A stretch of 64,000 bases of DNA from the NCBI RefSeq assembly GCF_014649035.1, contig NZ_BMSG01000006.1:62001-126000 (forward strand). The letters run 5' to 3'. This DNA comes from Streptomyces sindenensis. GTDB taxonomy: Bacteria > Actinomycetota > Actinomycetes > Streptomycetales > Streptomycetaceae. The notes beneath the pieces are model-generated. The model made no database searches. It had not been told where the DNA came from and saw only the letters and a list, made by a program, of their open reading frames with translations. The position numbers and the translations under genes were made by a program. Below, in pieces: positions 49,407 through 58,612 of this stretch. Position 1 is the first letter of the stretch. Each line of letters starts with the position of its first letter.

Positions 49407-50669
49407 ATGGACGTGAACGCGGCGGTCGCCGCAGCTGCGGCGATCGCCGGTCTCCTGACCGGCGTGATCGCCATGCTGGCGTTCCGCTGGAGCGAGCGCG
49501 ACCTGAAACGGCCCACGCGCACCTCGCTGCGGCCGGACAGCAACGCCGCCCTTCCCCCCGGAGTGGACACCGTCCTCTCCGTCCTCAGCTCCTCCGCCGT
49601 CGTCCTCGACGAGAGCGACAGCGTGGTCAAGGCCAGCTCCGCGGCGTACGCCCTGGGCCTGGTGCGGGGCGGCCGGCTGTCCGTCGAGCCGATGCTCAAC
49701 ATGGCCCGGGACACCCGGCGGGACGGCGAGATACGGCAGGTCGAGCTGGACCTGCCCCGGCGTGGCACGGGCCGGGGGGACACCCTCGCCGTCTCCGCCC
49801 GGGTCGCCCCGCTCGGCTCGCGGCTGGTGCTGCTGCTGGTGGAGGACCTCACCGAGGCCCGCCGGATAGAAGCGGTACGGCGCGACTTCGTCGCCAACGT
49901 CAGCCACGAGCTCAAGACCCCGACCGGAGCGCTCTCCCTGCTCTCCGAAGCGGTCATGGACGCCTCCGACGACCCGGAGGCCGTGGAGCGGTTCGCCGGG
50001 CGGATGCAGATCGAGGCGACCCGGCTCACCAACCTCGTACAGGAACTCATCGACCTCTCCCGGGTGCAGAACGACGACCCGCTGGAGGACGCCGAGCCGG
50101 TCAAGGTGGAGACGCTGGTCGCCGAGGCGATCGACCGCTGCCGCCAGCAGGCCGGCTCCAAGCAGATCACCATGGCCTCCGCGGGAGCCGAGGGCCTCAC
50201 GGTCTGGGGCAACCGCGGCCAGCTCGTGGGCGCGCTCGGCAATCTCGTCGAGAACGCCGTCAACTACAGCCCCGCCCACACCCGCGTCGGCATCGCCGCA
50301 CGCCGCCTCGCCTCGCCCGGCGGGGACCTCATCGAGATAGCCGTCACCGACCAGGGCATCGGCATCTCCGAGAAGGACCGCGAACGGGTCTTCGAGCGCT
50401 TCTACCGCGTCGACCCGGCCCGCTCACGGGCCACCGGTGGCACCGGTCTCGGCCTCGCCATCGTCAAACACGTGGCCGCCTCGCACGGCGGGGAGGTCAC
50501 CGTCTGGAGCTCCGAGGGACAGGGCTCCACCTTCACCCTCCGGCTGCCCGAAACGGGCGCCACGAGGGAGCGCACCACCGGCGGACCGCTTATCGTCAAC
50601 GGCGACGACGAGGGGCCGTACGAGACCGACACCTTTGACCCCTTCCCTGCCCCGGAGGCTCTTCCGTGA
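49407..50669 (+). CDS. phoR: PhoR (SenX3-like) phosphate sensor kinase
   Basis: This 420-residue histidine kinase of the phosphate-limitation system has one TM helix at about 5-26, a PAS-like region to about 145, phospho-accepting N-V-S-H-E-L-K-T-P (His 167), N-box N-L-V-E-N-A-V-N-Y-S, D-Q-G-I-G-I-S and G-G-T-G-L-G-L-A-I-V. The last about 35 residues are acidic. It overlaps phoP by a GTGA. TAACCT (49396-49401) is 5 nt from the ATG, consistent with a leaderless transcript starting just after the PHO box. Confidence 0.95.
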   Translation: MDVNAAVAAAAAIAGLLTGVIAMLAFRWSERDLKRPTRTSLRPDSNAALPPGVDTVLSVLSSSAVVLDESDSVVKASSAAYALGLVRGGRLSVEPMLNMARDTRRDGEIRQVELDLPRRGTGRGDTLAVSARVAPLGSRLVLLLVEDLTEARRIEAVRRDFVANVSHELKTPTGALSLLSEAVMDASDDPEAVERFAGRMQIEATRLTNLVQELIDLSRVQNDDPLEDAEPVKVETLVAEAIDRCRQQAGSKQITMASAGAEGLTVWGNRGQLVGALGNLVENAVNYSPAHTRVGIAARRLASPGGDLIEIAVTDQGIGISEKDRERVFERFYRVDPARSRATGGTGLGLAIVKHVAASHGGEVTVWSSEGQGSTFTLRLPETGATRERTTGGPLIVNGDDEGPYETDTFDPFPAPEALP

Positions 50670-51346
50670 CCCGAGTGCTTGTCGTCGAGGATGAGGAATC
50701 CTTCAGCGACGCCCTGTCCTACATGCTGCGCAAAGAAGGCTTCGAGGTCGCCATCGCGGCGACCGGCCCCGAGGGACTCGACGAGTTCGAGCGCAACGGC
50801 GCCGATCTGGTCCTCCTCGACCTGATGCTGCCCGGCCTGCCCGGCACCGAGGTGTGCCGCCAGCTCCGCAGCCGCTCCAACGTCCCGGTGATCATGGTCA
50901 CCGCCAAGGACAGCGAGATCGACAAGGTCGTCGGGCTGGAGATAGGAGCCGACGACTACGTCACCAAGCCCTTCTCCTCCCGTGAGCTCGTCGCCCGCAT
51001 CCGGGCCGTCCTGCGCCGCCGCGGCGAGCCGGAGGAGGTCACCCCGGCCGCCCTGGAGGCGGGCCCGGTCCGGATGGACGTCGACCGGCACGTCGTCACC
51101 GTCTCCGGCGGCAAGGTCGACCTCCCGCTCAAGGAGTTCGACCTCCTGGAGATGCTCCTGCGCAACGCGGGCCGCGTGCTCACCCGCATGCAGCTCATCG
51201 ACCGGGTCTGGGGCGCGGACTACGTCGGCGACACCAAGACCCTCGACGTCCACGTCAAGCGTCTGCGCGCCAAGATCGAGCCCGACCCGGGCGCCCCGCG
51301 CTACCTCGTCACCGTGCGCGGCCTGGGGTACAAGTTCGAGCCGTAA
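50666..51346 (+). CDS. phoP: PhoP phosphate response regulator
   Basis: This 226-residue OmpR-family regulator activates phosphate scavenging genes and represses much of secondary metabolism in Streptomyces. The receiver domain has V-V-E-D-E-E and phospho-acceptor Asp 52 in L-L-D-L-M-L-P, with T-K-P-F. The winged-helix part has L-P-L-K-E-F-D-L-L and K-T-L-D-V-H-V-K-R-L-R-A-K. GTG 50666 overlaps the phoR stop, and a strong terminator follows. Confidence 0.96.
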   Translation: MTRVLVVEDEESFSDALSYMLRKEGFEVAIAATGPEGLDEFERNGADLVLLDLMLPGLPGTEVCRQLRSRSNVPVIMVTAKDSEIDKVVGLEIGADDYVTKPFSSRELVARIRAVLRRRGEPEEVTPAALEAGPVRMDVDRHVVTVSGGKVDLPLKEFDLLEMLLRNAGRVLTRMQLIDRVWGADYVGDTKTLDVHVKRLRAKIEPDPGAPRYLVTVRGLGYKFEP

Positions 51347-51380
51347 ACCGCGGGCCGGGCGGCCCTGCGCACGCCTGTGT

Positions 51381-51422
51381 ACGCCGAAGGGCGCTTCCCG
51401 GCCGGGAAGCGCCCTTCGGCGT
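51381..51422. terminator. 42-bp perfect palindrome terminator
   Basis: ACGCCGAAGGGCGCTTCCCG and one more base at 51381-51401 are exactly mirrored at 51402-51422, between the convergent phoP and lipoprotein genes. Confidence 0.9.
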
Positions 51423-51444
51423 GTGTGCTGCGGGTACTGCCGTG

Positions 51445-52167
51445 TCAGTCAGCCGCGGGCACGTCGTCGCCCGCGCCCTGCGCGGCCGCATCGCCCTGTG
51501 CGCCCGTCTCGCCCTGGCCCGTGGCGCCCTCGGCGGTCGCGCCGTCCGTCGGCGTACCGCCCGTGGCGCCCTCGGCCGTGCCGGGGTTCGCGGCGTCGCC
51601 GGTCGCGCTGCCGGACGGCGTCGGGCTCGGCTTCGGGGCGGGCGGCTCGGCCTGCGGGCTGGGACCGAAGTCCTTGAAGAAGCCCTCGGCCGGGAAGACG
51701 CTCGCGCCGAGGCCGACGTCGCCGGTCCGGCTGAGCTTGAAGACGACCTGCTGGACGTCGCCGTTGCGCGCGGCCTCGCCGCTGTTCTCGATCACGGCGG
51801 CGGCGTTGCCCTTGCCGCCGATGATGACCTGACCGCCGGCCGGGACCACGATGGGTCCCTTGCCGCCGGCCGCCTGGAGCTTCACCTCGACGTCGCTGCC
51901 GGGCAGCGTGATCGCCTCCAGCACCTCGCGCTCGGTGCCGTCGTTGAACAGCGTCGCGGCGACGACGGCGGGGCCGTCCGTACCGGCGCCGGGCTGCGTG
52001 ATCACGTTGACGTTCTGGACCTTGATGTTGCCCACCGAGGTGGCCGGGTTGTCCGGCCGGATCTTGAGCGTCTCGGCGTTGTTGCCCGCCGCACAGGCGG
52101 ACAGGGAGAAGATCGAGAGCGCGGTGGCGGTGGCGGCGAGAGCGCCGTGTCGAAGGCTGCGGCTCAC
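51445..52167 (-). CDS. DUF461-like lipoprotein
   Basis: This 240-residue lipoprotein has lipobox S-L-S-A-C-A-A-G near residue 25. A beta-rich domain of about 130 residues follows, with V-Q-N-V-N-V-I-T and V-V-A-A-T-L-F-N-D-G, of the DUF461/PCuAC type, but without the His/Met copper motif of PCu(A)C chaperones. The last about 70 residues are a low-complexity Gly/Ala/Glu/Thr tail. GTG 52167 has GGAG upstream. Its position next to phoP is conserved as I recall, but the function is unknown. Confidence 0.8.
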   Translation of the reverse strand: MSRSLRHGALAATATALSIFSLSACAAGNNAETLKIRPDNPATSVGNIKVQNVNVITQPGAGTDGPAVVAATLFNDGTEREVLEAITLPGSDVEVKLQAAGGKGPIVVPAGGQVIIGGKGNAAAVIENSGEAARNGDVQQVVFKLSRTGDVGLGASVFPAEGFFKDFGPSPQAEPPAPKPSPTPSGSATGDAANPGTAEGATGGTPTDGATAEGATGQGETGAQGDAAAQGAGDDVPAAD

Positions 52168-52890
52168 GGCGGCGGCAACTCCTTGAACGTTCGGACTGCG
52201 GACTTCGGACGTCGAGCGTCGAGCGGTGGTGTAAAGCCGCCCTAAGGGTGTGTCAGCGGCCTTAGGCTACCGAGCCGCCGCGCCCGCCCTGCACCCGACC
52301 CGCCTCTAGGAGGTGTCGCGTCGGCCGGGCATGGGCCCGAGCTGTGGTCGAGGGGGCCCGAGTGGCGGTCGACGGAGCCCGAACGGCGGTCGGGGGCGGG
52401 GCCGCCGAGAGGGTGTTCTACCAGCCGGTAGGTCATGCGCCGTTCACATAATCCGCGTGATCAATTCTTCACGGGCGCCTCACCGCTTCTTCCTCCCTTT
52501 CCGGTTCACGGCTTCTTCGCCTTCGTGTTCCGCGTGTTCAGCAACGGAAAGCGCCGACCGGCACTTGGCTTGATCAAATTCATTGCGGCCGGACAGTTAC
52601 GCCCGCACGAGTGAGCGATCACCGAACGGAGTAGGGAAAGATCGCTATCTCGAAACCGACAAAACGGGACTTTCGCCCTCTTCTGCAAGGCTTCCGGGCC
52701 GTGTGACGTGGATGTTTCGCTCCGGGCGCACAGTGGCTCCGACCTGCGAATACCGTCTTCCGGATGCCTTCCGCAGCACGTTCGTGTTGCTGTTGTCAAG
52801 CCCCGAGATATGCCCTGACCTGCGAAAACGCCATTCAGGGGAGGCGATTCTCGTGTTACTCTGGATAGCCACGGAAGGGGTACCTGTCAC
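52168..52890. other. Long non-coding region upstream of carD
   Basis: This is 723 bp with lower GC than the surroundings. It should hold the promoters of the DUF461-like gene and of carD (GGAAGGGG ribosome site at 52873-52880). A 59-codon open frame at 52435-52614 lacks GC third-position bias and is not called. No tRNA or repeat is evident; a regulatory RNA cannot be excluded. Confidence 0.5.
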
Positions 52891-53373
52891 ATGACGTTCA
52901 AGGTTGGCGACACCGTGGTCTATCCCCATCACGGGGCCGCGCTGATCGAGGCTATCGAAACTCGCCAGATCAAAGGCGTGGACAAGACCTACTTGGTGCT
53001 CAAGGTCGCCCAGGGCGACCTGACGGTCCGTGTGCCGGCGGACAATGCGGAGTTCGTAGGCGTGCGCGACGTGGTCGGGCAGGACGGGCTGGACCGGGTC
53101 TTCGAGGTGCTGCGTGCGCCGTATGCCGAGGAGCCGACGAACTGGTCCCGGCGTTACAAGGCAAATCTCGAGAAGCTCGCCTCCGGCGATGTCATCAAGG
53201 TCGCGGAAGTCGTCCGCGACCTGTGGCGCCGGGAGCGCGAGCGCGGTCTCTCCGCCGGAGAGAAGCGCATGCTCGCCAAGGCCCGCCAGATCCTGGTGAG
53301 CGAGCTCGCCCTCGCGGAGAACACGAACGAGGACAAGGCCGAGGCCCTGCTCGACGAGGTCCTCGCGTCCTGA
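52891..53373 (+). CDS. carD: CarD/CdnL RNA polymerase-binding regulator
   Basis: This 160-residue protein stabilises the RNA polymerase open complex at rRNA and other promoters. The N-terminal Tudor-like RNAP-interaction domain has [15 protein letters not shown]; the C-terminal helical DNA-binding domain contains W-S-R-R-Y-K-A-N and L-W-R-R-E-R-E-R, including the Trp that contacts the transcription bubble. ATG 52891 is the conserved start. The ispD gene follows 350 bp downstream, the usual actinobacterial order. Confidence 0.95.
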   Translation: MTFKVGDTVVYPHHGAALIEAIETRQIKGVDKTYLVLKVAQGDLTVRVPADNAEFVGVRDVVGQDGLDRVFEVLRAPYAEEPTNWSRRYKANLEKLASGDVIKVAEVVRDLWRRERERGLSAGEKRMLAKARQILVSELALAENTNEDKAEALLDEVLAS

Positions 53374-53618
53374 AACCGGATCGCACCGGTCGTATGCATG
53401 TGCCGCGGTGCCCGCTGACCAGTCGTTTTTACGCTGTGTCGTCGGGCGCTGCGGCATGTTCGGACCCGGACCCGAATCTGCCGCGGTATCGGAATCGGTG
53501 CCGGAATCCGTGAACGAACCGAATCCGTGTGCGTGGGGAAGGGGCCGTCGAGTGAGGGCGGCCCCCGTGCTGCGTGAGCCCGATGCGGCCCGTACTCGAC
53601 CGGGCGGGTGCTCACGGA
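53374..53618. other. carD-ispD intergenic region, first part
   Basis: No gene is seen. Several GGAATC/GAATCC-type short repeats occur around 53480-53525. The section leads into the structured element at 53619. Confidence 0.45.
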
Positions 53619-53666
53619 AGGGGCCCGGTGCGAGTCAGGGTGTCACACCCGGCTCGCTGGGCCCCT
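53619..53666 (+). terminator. Three-tier nested hairpin upstream of ispD
   Basis: AGGGGCCC/GGGCCCCT (53619-53626, 53659-53666) encloses GCGAG/CTCGC and then GGGTGT/ACACCC. The element ends 58 bp before the ispD start. It could terminate carD transcripts or act as a 5'-UTR structure for ispD. Confidence 0.5.
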
Positions 53667-53724
53667 ACCCATGTCGGTCGTGGAAACAAACCTGCCGAAC
53701 CTTCGGACCTTCGGAGTGCAACCG

Positions 53725-54492
53725 ATGTCATCGACGCCACCCCCGACCGACCGGCCGCGCCCTCCCCGTACGGCCGCGGTGATTCCCGCGGCCGGGCGGG
53801 GTGTGCGGCTCGGTCCGGGCGCGCCCAAGGCCCTCCGGACGCTCGGCGGGACCCCCATGCTGATCCACGCCGTTCGCGCCATGGCCGCGTCCCGTGCCGT
53901 CTCCCTCGTCGTGGTCGTCGCCCCGCCGGACGGCGCGCCCGAGGTGAAGCACCTCCTCGACGAGCACGCACTGCCCGAGCGCACCGACTACCTGGTGGTC
54001 CCGGGCGGTGAGACCCGCCAGGAGTCCGTCCGCCTCGGCCTCGAAGCGCTGCCCGAGGACGTCGCCGTCGTCCTGGTCCACGACGCCGCCCGCCCGCTGG
54101 TGCCGGTCGACACGGTGGACGCCGTCGCCGCCGCCGTACGGGACGGGGCGGCCGCCGTCGTCCCCGCGCTGCCGCTCGCGGACACCGTCAAGGAGGTCGA
54201 GCCCGCAGCCACGCCCGGGGAGCCGGAGCCGGTGCTCGCCACCCCCGTACGCGCCAGGCTGCGCGCGGTGCAGACGCCGCAGGGCTTCGACCGGGGCACG
54301 CTGGAGCGGGCCCACGCCGAGGTCGCGGTCGACGGCGAGGGGGCCACGGACGACGCGGGGATGGTGGAACGCCTCGGCCGGCCCGTGGTCGTCGTCCCCG
54401 GCCACGAAGAAGCGTTCAAGGTGACCCGGCCGCTCGATCTGGTGCTGGCCGAAGCGGTACTCGCCCGCAGGAGGGCCAACGATGGTTTCTGA
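53725..54492 (+). CDS. ispD: IspD, 2-C-methyl-D-erythritol 4-phosphate cytidylyltransferase
   Basis: This 255-residue enzyme of the MEP isoprenoid pathway makes CDP-methylerythritol. The nucleotide-binding loop is [11 protein letters not shown], followed by [17 protein letters not shown] and Q-T-P-Q-G-F. ATG 53725 has GGAG 9 bp upstream; ATG 53671 is an alternative. It overlaps ispF by 11 bp, so the two are translated together. Confidence 0.95.
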   Translation: MSSTPPPTDRPRPPRTAAVIPAAGRGVRLGPGAPKALRTLGGTPMLIHAVRAMAASRAVSLVVVVAPPDGAPEVKHLLDEHALPERTDYLVVPGGETRQESVRLGLEALPEDVAVVLVHDAARPLVPVDTVDAVAAAVRDGAAAVVPALPLADTVKEVEPAATPGEPEPVLATPVRARLRAVQTPQGFDRGTLERAHAEVAVDGEGATDDAGMVERLGRPVVVVPGHEEAFKVTRPLDLVLAEAVLARRRANDGF

Positions 54493-55006
54493 CACGCCCG
54501 CGACCGCCTCCGCGACGGGGCCCGCCCCCGTCATCCCGCTCGTCGGCATCGGCACCGACATCCACGCCTTCGAGGAGGGCCGCGAACTGTGGTGCGCGGG
54601 CCTGAAGTGGGAGGGCGAGGGCCCGGGGCTGGCCGGCCACTCGGACGCCGACGTCGTCGCGCACGCCGCCTGCAACGCGCTGTTCTCCGCCGCCGGCCTC
54701 GGCGACCTCGGGCAGCACTTCGGCACCGGCCGCCCCGAGTGGTCCGGGGCCGCGGGCATCACCCTGCTCACCGAGGCCGCCCGGATCGTCCGCGCCGGAG
54801 GCTTCGAGATCGGGAACGTCGCCGTCCAGGTCGTCGGCCTCCGCCCGAAGATCGGCAAGCGGCGCGAGGAGGCCCAGAAGGTGCTGTCCGCCGCCGTGGG
54901 CGCCCCGGTCTCGCTCTCCGCCGCCACCTCCGACGGGCTCGGTTTCACCGGCCGCGGCGAGGGCATCGCGGGCATCGCCACCGCCCTGGTCTACCGGGTC
55001 CCCTAG
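54482..55006 (+). CDS. ispF: IspF, 2-C-methyl-D-erythritol 2,4-cyclodiphosphate synthase
   Basis: This 174-residue MEP-pathway enzyme acts two steps after IspD. Metal ligands are in G-T-D-I-H-A-F and [11 protein letters not shown]; the trimer motif and C-terminal [14 protein letters not shown] are conserved. A 20-residue Ala/Pro/Thr N-terminal extension is unusual. ATG 54482 lies inside the end of ispD. Confidence 0.96.
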   Translation: MVSDTPATASATGPAPVIPLVGIGTDIHAFEEGRELWCAGLKWEGEGPGLAGHSDADVVAHAACNALFSAAGLGDLGQHFGTGRPEWSGAAGITLLTEAARIVRAGGFEIGNVAVQVVGLRPKIGKRREEAQKVLSAAVGAPVSLSAATSDGLGFTGRGEGIAGIATALVYRVP

Positions 55007-55410
55007 GTCCCGTTCGTACCTCCCGCTTGCGGCACAGCATCCGGCAGGGGAAGGCCGGAATCCTCGGGCTTCGGACCGAGGAGCACGTCAAGCACCCCCC
55101 TGGCACGCCGGCACTCTCGGCCCTGAGGCCGCCTGCCCGCGCCCGGGGGACTCTCCTCCGTCTCCGGGCTCGCCGTGTTCGGGGGCGGCGCGGCGACCGG
55201 CGCCCTCCTCGAAGCGCCCGCGCCCGTGCGGTGGGCGGTGGGTAGTGGGCGGTGTTCGCAGCGGGTTGCCGGCCGGGGCGGCCCTCGCGTTCACCCTTCC
55301 GGCGGGACGCGGCGGGAAGGAAGCGGGAACGGGCGCGGTTGCCGGGTAGGAGCAGCATCGGAACACCCGACCGGTGCCACCGAACCCGCAGCGCACAGGA
55401 GGACGTACGC
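55007..55410. other. Intergenic region after ispF
   Basis: This is about 400 bp of GC-rich sequence without a supported gene. Scattered Ala/Val-rich reading frames occur but none has family features. The AGGAGG ribosome site of the next gene is at 55397-55402. Confidence 0.45.
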
Positions 55411-55815
55411 ATGACCGCCGCACTCTCCACCGAGCTCAAGAACCTGCTCGACACCCCCGTGTTCGTCAACATCGCCACCATCCAGCCCGACGGCAGCCCC
55501 CAGGTCTCCCCCGTCTGGGTCAAGCGCGACGGCGACGACGTCCTCATCTCCACCACCGTCGGCCGCCGCAAGGAGAAGAACCTCCGCCGCGACCCGCGCG
55601 TCACCGTCGTCGTCCAGCCCTTCGACGCCCCGTACAGCTACGCCGAGATCCGCGGCGAGGCGACCCTGACGACGGACGGCGGACAGGAGCTGATCGACGA
55701 GCTCTCGGTGAAGTACACCGGCAAGCCGTACGCCGATTTCAACCCGAACTCCGGCGCCGACGACCCCCGCGTGGTCGTCCGGATCTCGCCGCGCAAGGTC
55801 GTCGGCAGCATCTGA
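55411..55815 (+). CDS. PPOX-class flavin/F420-dependent oxidoreductase
   Basis: This 134-residue split-barrel protein has T-P-V-F-V-N-I-A-T-I-Q-P-D-G-S-P-Q-V-S-P-V-W and G-R-R-K-E-K-N-L-R-R-D-P-R-V, the cofactor-binding strands typical of F420H2-dependent or FMN-binding PPOX-like enzymes in actinobacteria. ATG 55411 has AGGAGG 8 bp upstream. The substrate is unknown. It lies between ispF and cysS as a separate unit. Confidence 0.85.
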   Translation: MTAALSTELKNLLDTPVFVNIATIQPDGSPQVSPVWVKRDGDDVLISTTVGRRKEKNLRRDPRVTVVVQPFDAPYSYAEIRGEATLTTDGGQELIDELSVKYTGKPYADFNPNSGADDPRVVVRISPRKVVGSI

Positions 55816-55962
55816 GCCCCGGGGCTCCGCCGACTGTCCCGCGTCCTCGTACGGCCAAAAAACGCTCTGAGGGATGTCCGGAACCCAACCCGGTACCAGA
55901 AAGTTGTCCCCGCGATCCCCAAGGGTCGCGGGGCACTGGTGTCGGCCTACTACCCTTGAGGC

Positions 55963-57363
55963 GTGACTATTCGCCTGCACGACACCAGCGCCCGGCAGAT
56001 CCGTGACTTCGTCCCGCTCACCGCGGGCTGTGTCTCGATCTACCTCTGTGGCGCCACCGTCCAGGCGGCACCGCACATCGGCCACATCCGCTCGGGCCTG
56101 AACTTCGACATCATGCGCCGCTGGTTCACCTACCGCGGCTACGACGTCACGTTCATCCGGAACGTCACCGACATCGACGACAAGATCATCGCGAAGTCCG
56201 CCGAACAGGGCCGCCCGTGGTGGTCCATCGGCTACGAGAACGAGCGCGCGTTCAACGACGGCTACGACGTGCTCGGCTGCCTGCCGCCCACCTACGAGCC
56301 CCGCGCCACCGGTCACGTCCCCGAGATGATCGAGATGATGCGCGGCCTGATCGAGCGCGGCCACGCCTACGAGGCCGACGGCAACGTCTACTTCGACGTG
56401 CGCTCCCTCCCCGGCTACCTGGAGCTCTCCAACCAGGAGCTGGACGACCTGCGCCAGCCCTCCGGCGAGGGCGAGACCGGCAAGCGCGACCCGCGCGACT
56501 TCGCCATGTGGAAGGCCGTGAAGCCGGGCGAGCCCAGCTGGGAGACCCCGTGGGGCCGCGGCCGCCCCGGCTGGCACCTGGAGTGCTCCGCGATGGCCCA
56601 CAAGTACCTGGGCTCCGCGTTCGACATCCACGGCGGCGGCATCGACCTGATCTTCCCGCACCACGAGAACGAGATCGCCCAGGCCAAGGCCTACGGCGAC
56701 ACGTTCGCCAACTACTGGGTGCACAACGGCTGGGTCACCCTGGCCGGCGAGAAGATGTCGAAGTCGCTGGGCAACTCCGTCCTCGTCAGCGAGATGGTCA
56801 AGCACTGGCGCCCCATCGTCCTGCGCTACTACCTCGGCACCCCGCACTACCGGTCGATGATCGAGTACAGCGAGGAGGCCCTGCGCGAGGCCGAGTCCGC
56901 GTTCGCCCGCATCGAGGGCTTCATCCAGCGCGTCACCGAGAAGGCGGGGGAGACCATCGCCCCCGCCGCCGAGGTGCCGCCCGCCTTCGCCGAGGCGATG
57001 GACGAGGACCTGGGCGTCCCGCAGGCGCTGGCGATCATCCACACCACCGTCCGCCAGGGCAACAGCGCACTGGCCGCCGACGACAAGGAAGCCGCCGCGG
57101 CCCGCCTCGCCGAGGTCCGGGCCATGCTCGGCGTCCTCGGCCTGGACCCCCTCGACCCGCAGTGGGCGCGCGAGGGCGACAGCGGCGAGGACCTGCACGG
57201 CGTCGTCGACACCCTCGTGCGCCTCGTCCTCGACCAGCGCCAGTCGGCCCGCGACCGCAAGGACTGGGCCGCCGCCGACGCCATCCGGGACCAGCTGGGC
57301 CAGTCCGGCCTCGTCATCGAGGACAGCCCCACCGGACCCCGGTGGACGCTGGGACCGCGCTGA
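55963..57363 (+). CDS. cysS: Cysteinyl-tRNA synthetase
   Basis: This 466-residue class I synthetase charges tRNA-Cys. Seen are [16 protein letters not shown] (zinc Cys plus HIGH), [22 protein letters not shown] and K-M-S-K-S-L-G-N. The anticodon-binding helical domain fills the C-terminal third. TACCCT (55951-55956) lies 6 nt before GTG 55963, suggesting a leaderless mRNA. This is the true CysS rather than MshC, given the full length and standard order before rlmB. Confidence 0.95.
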   Translation: MTIRLHDTSARQIRDFVPLTAGCVSIYLCGATVQAAPHIGHIRSGLNFDIMRRWFTYRGYDVTFIRNVTDIDDKIIAKSAEQGRPWWSIGYENERAFNDGYDVLGCLPPTYEPRATGHVPEMIEMMRGLIERGHAYEADGNVYFDVRSLPGYLELSNQELDDLRQPSGEGETGKRDPRDFAMWKAVKPGEPSWETPWGRGRPGWHLECSAMAHKYLGSAFDIHGGGIDLIFPHHENEIAQAKAYGDTFANYWVHNGWVTLAGEKMSKSLGNSVLVSEMVKHWRPIVLRYYLGTPHYRSMIEYSEEALREAESAFARIEGFIQRVTEKAGETIAPAAEVPPAFAEAMDEDLGVPQALAIIHTTVRQGNSALAADDKEAAAARLAEVRAMLGVLGLDPLDPQWAREGDSGEDLHGVVDTLVRLVLDQRQSARDRKDWAAADAIRDQLGQSGLVIEDSPTGPRWTLGPR

Positions 57364-57483
57364 GCGCACCCTCTGAGCAGGGCAATGGTGCCGCCCGGCG
57401 ATCCGGGCGGCACACTGATGAGACGTACACGATCCACATCCGCATGCGGATCGCAGAGTTACAGGAACAGGTAGGTCAAGGTC

Positions 57484-58440
57484 ATGGCCGGGAACAGCCA
57501 GCGCAGGAACCGCCGCACGTCCAACAAGAAGGGCGCGCAGGTCGGCAGCGGTGGCAAGCGACGCCGTGGCCTGGAGGGCAAGGGCCCGACCCCGCCCGCC
57601 TCCGCCCGCAAGGGACACAAGAAGAACCGGGTCGCCAACGCCCAGGCCAAGCAGGCCGCCGCCCGCCGCCCCGCGCCCCGGCGCGGCGGCGCCAAGGGCA
57701 CCTCGGAGATGGTCGTCGGCCGCAACCCGGTCTACGAGGCCCTGCGCGACGGCGTCCCCGCCGTCACGCTGTACGTCCAGCAGTACATCGACAACGACGA
57801 GCGCGTCCGCGACGTCCTCAAGCTCGCCGGCGACCGCGGCACCATCAACCTGATGGAGGCCCCGCGCCCCGAGCTGGACCGGATGACGAACGGGCTGAAC
57901 CACCAGGGCCTCGTCCTCCAGGTCCCGCCGTACGAGTACGCGCACCCGGACGACCTGCTCGCCGCCGCCGACGACAACCACGAGGACCCGCTGATCGTCG
58001 CGCTCGACGGCGTGACCGACCCGCGCAACCTCGGCGCCATCGTCCGCTCCGTCTCCGCGTTCGGCGGCCACGGCGTCGTCGTCCCCGAGCGCCGCGCGGC
58101 CGGCATGACCGCCGGAGCCTGGAAGTCCTCCGCCGGCACGGCCGCCCGCACCCCCGTCTCCCGGGTCACCAACCTCACCCGCGCGCTGGAGGGCTACCAG
58201 AAGGCGGGCCTCACCGTCGTCGGCCTGGCCGCGGACGGCGAGCACACGGTGGAGGACCTGGAAGAGCTGAACGGCCCGGTCGTCATCGTCATCGGCAGCG
58301 AGGGCAAGGGCCTCGGCCGCCTCGTCGGCGAGACCTGCGACTACCGGGTACGGATCTCGATGCCGGGCGGCGCCGAGTCGCTCAACGCCGGTGTCGCCGC
58401 GGGCATCGTGCTGTACGAGGTGGCCCGCCGCCGCGCCTAG
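57484..58440 (+). CDS. rlmB: RlmB, 23S rRNA 2'-O-methyltransferase (SPOUT family)
   Basis: This 318-residue protein has a basic, Gly/Arg/Lys-rich N-terminal extension of about 75 residues. The SpoU substrate-binding domain follows ([11 protein letters not shown]). The SPOUT knot carries [20 protein letters not shown] and [12 protein letters not shown]. It methylates a guanosine in 23S rRNA. The extension is typical of Streptomyces homologues. It follows cysS by 120 bp. Confidence 0.93.
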   Translation: MAGNSQRRNRRTSNKKGAQVGSGGKRRRGLEGKGPTPPASARKGHKKNRVANAQAKQAAARRPAPRRGGAKGTSEMVVGRNPVYEALRDGVPAVTLYVQQYIDNDERVRDVLKLAGDRGTINLMEAPRPELDRMTNGLNHQGLVLQVPPYEYAHPDDLLAAADDNHEDPLIVALDGVTDPRNLGAIVRSVSAFGGHGVVVPERRAAGMTAGAWKSSAGTAARTPVSRVTNLTRALEGYQKAGLTVVGLAADGEHTVEDLEELNGPVVIVIGSEGKGLGRLVGETCDYRVRISMPGGAESLNAGVAAGIVLYEVARRRA

Positions 58441-58612
58441 GAGCGCCTTGGAACGTACGGCGTTCGCCCGTCGACAGACCCGCCCGTCGGGCGAGTTGAC
58501 GCGCGAGCGCCGAACATCCATCCAGGATGCCCGAGTTTGGCCTGATCTTGACGGGTCTCGGACACATCCGGTGCGGTCGAGGCAGTGTCCTAAACACACA
58601 TCACTCGGTTAG

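Noticed and set aside
52435..52614. 59-codon rightward ORF before carD
   Set aside because: It lacks the GC third-position bias of real genes here, has no ribosome site and no family pattern. A short lineage-specific peptide cannot be fully excluded.
55291..58599. Leftward frame of about 1100 codons over cysS and rlmB
   Set aside because: Antisense shadow of two well-supported core genes; no domains.
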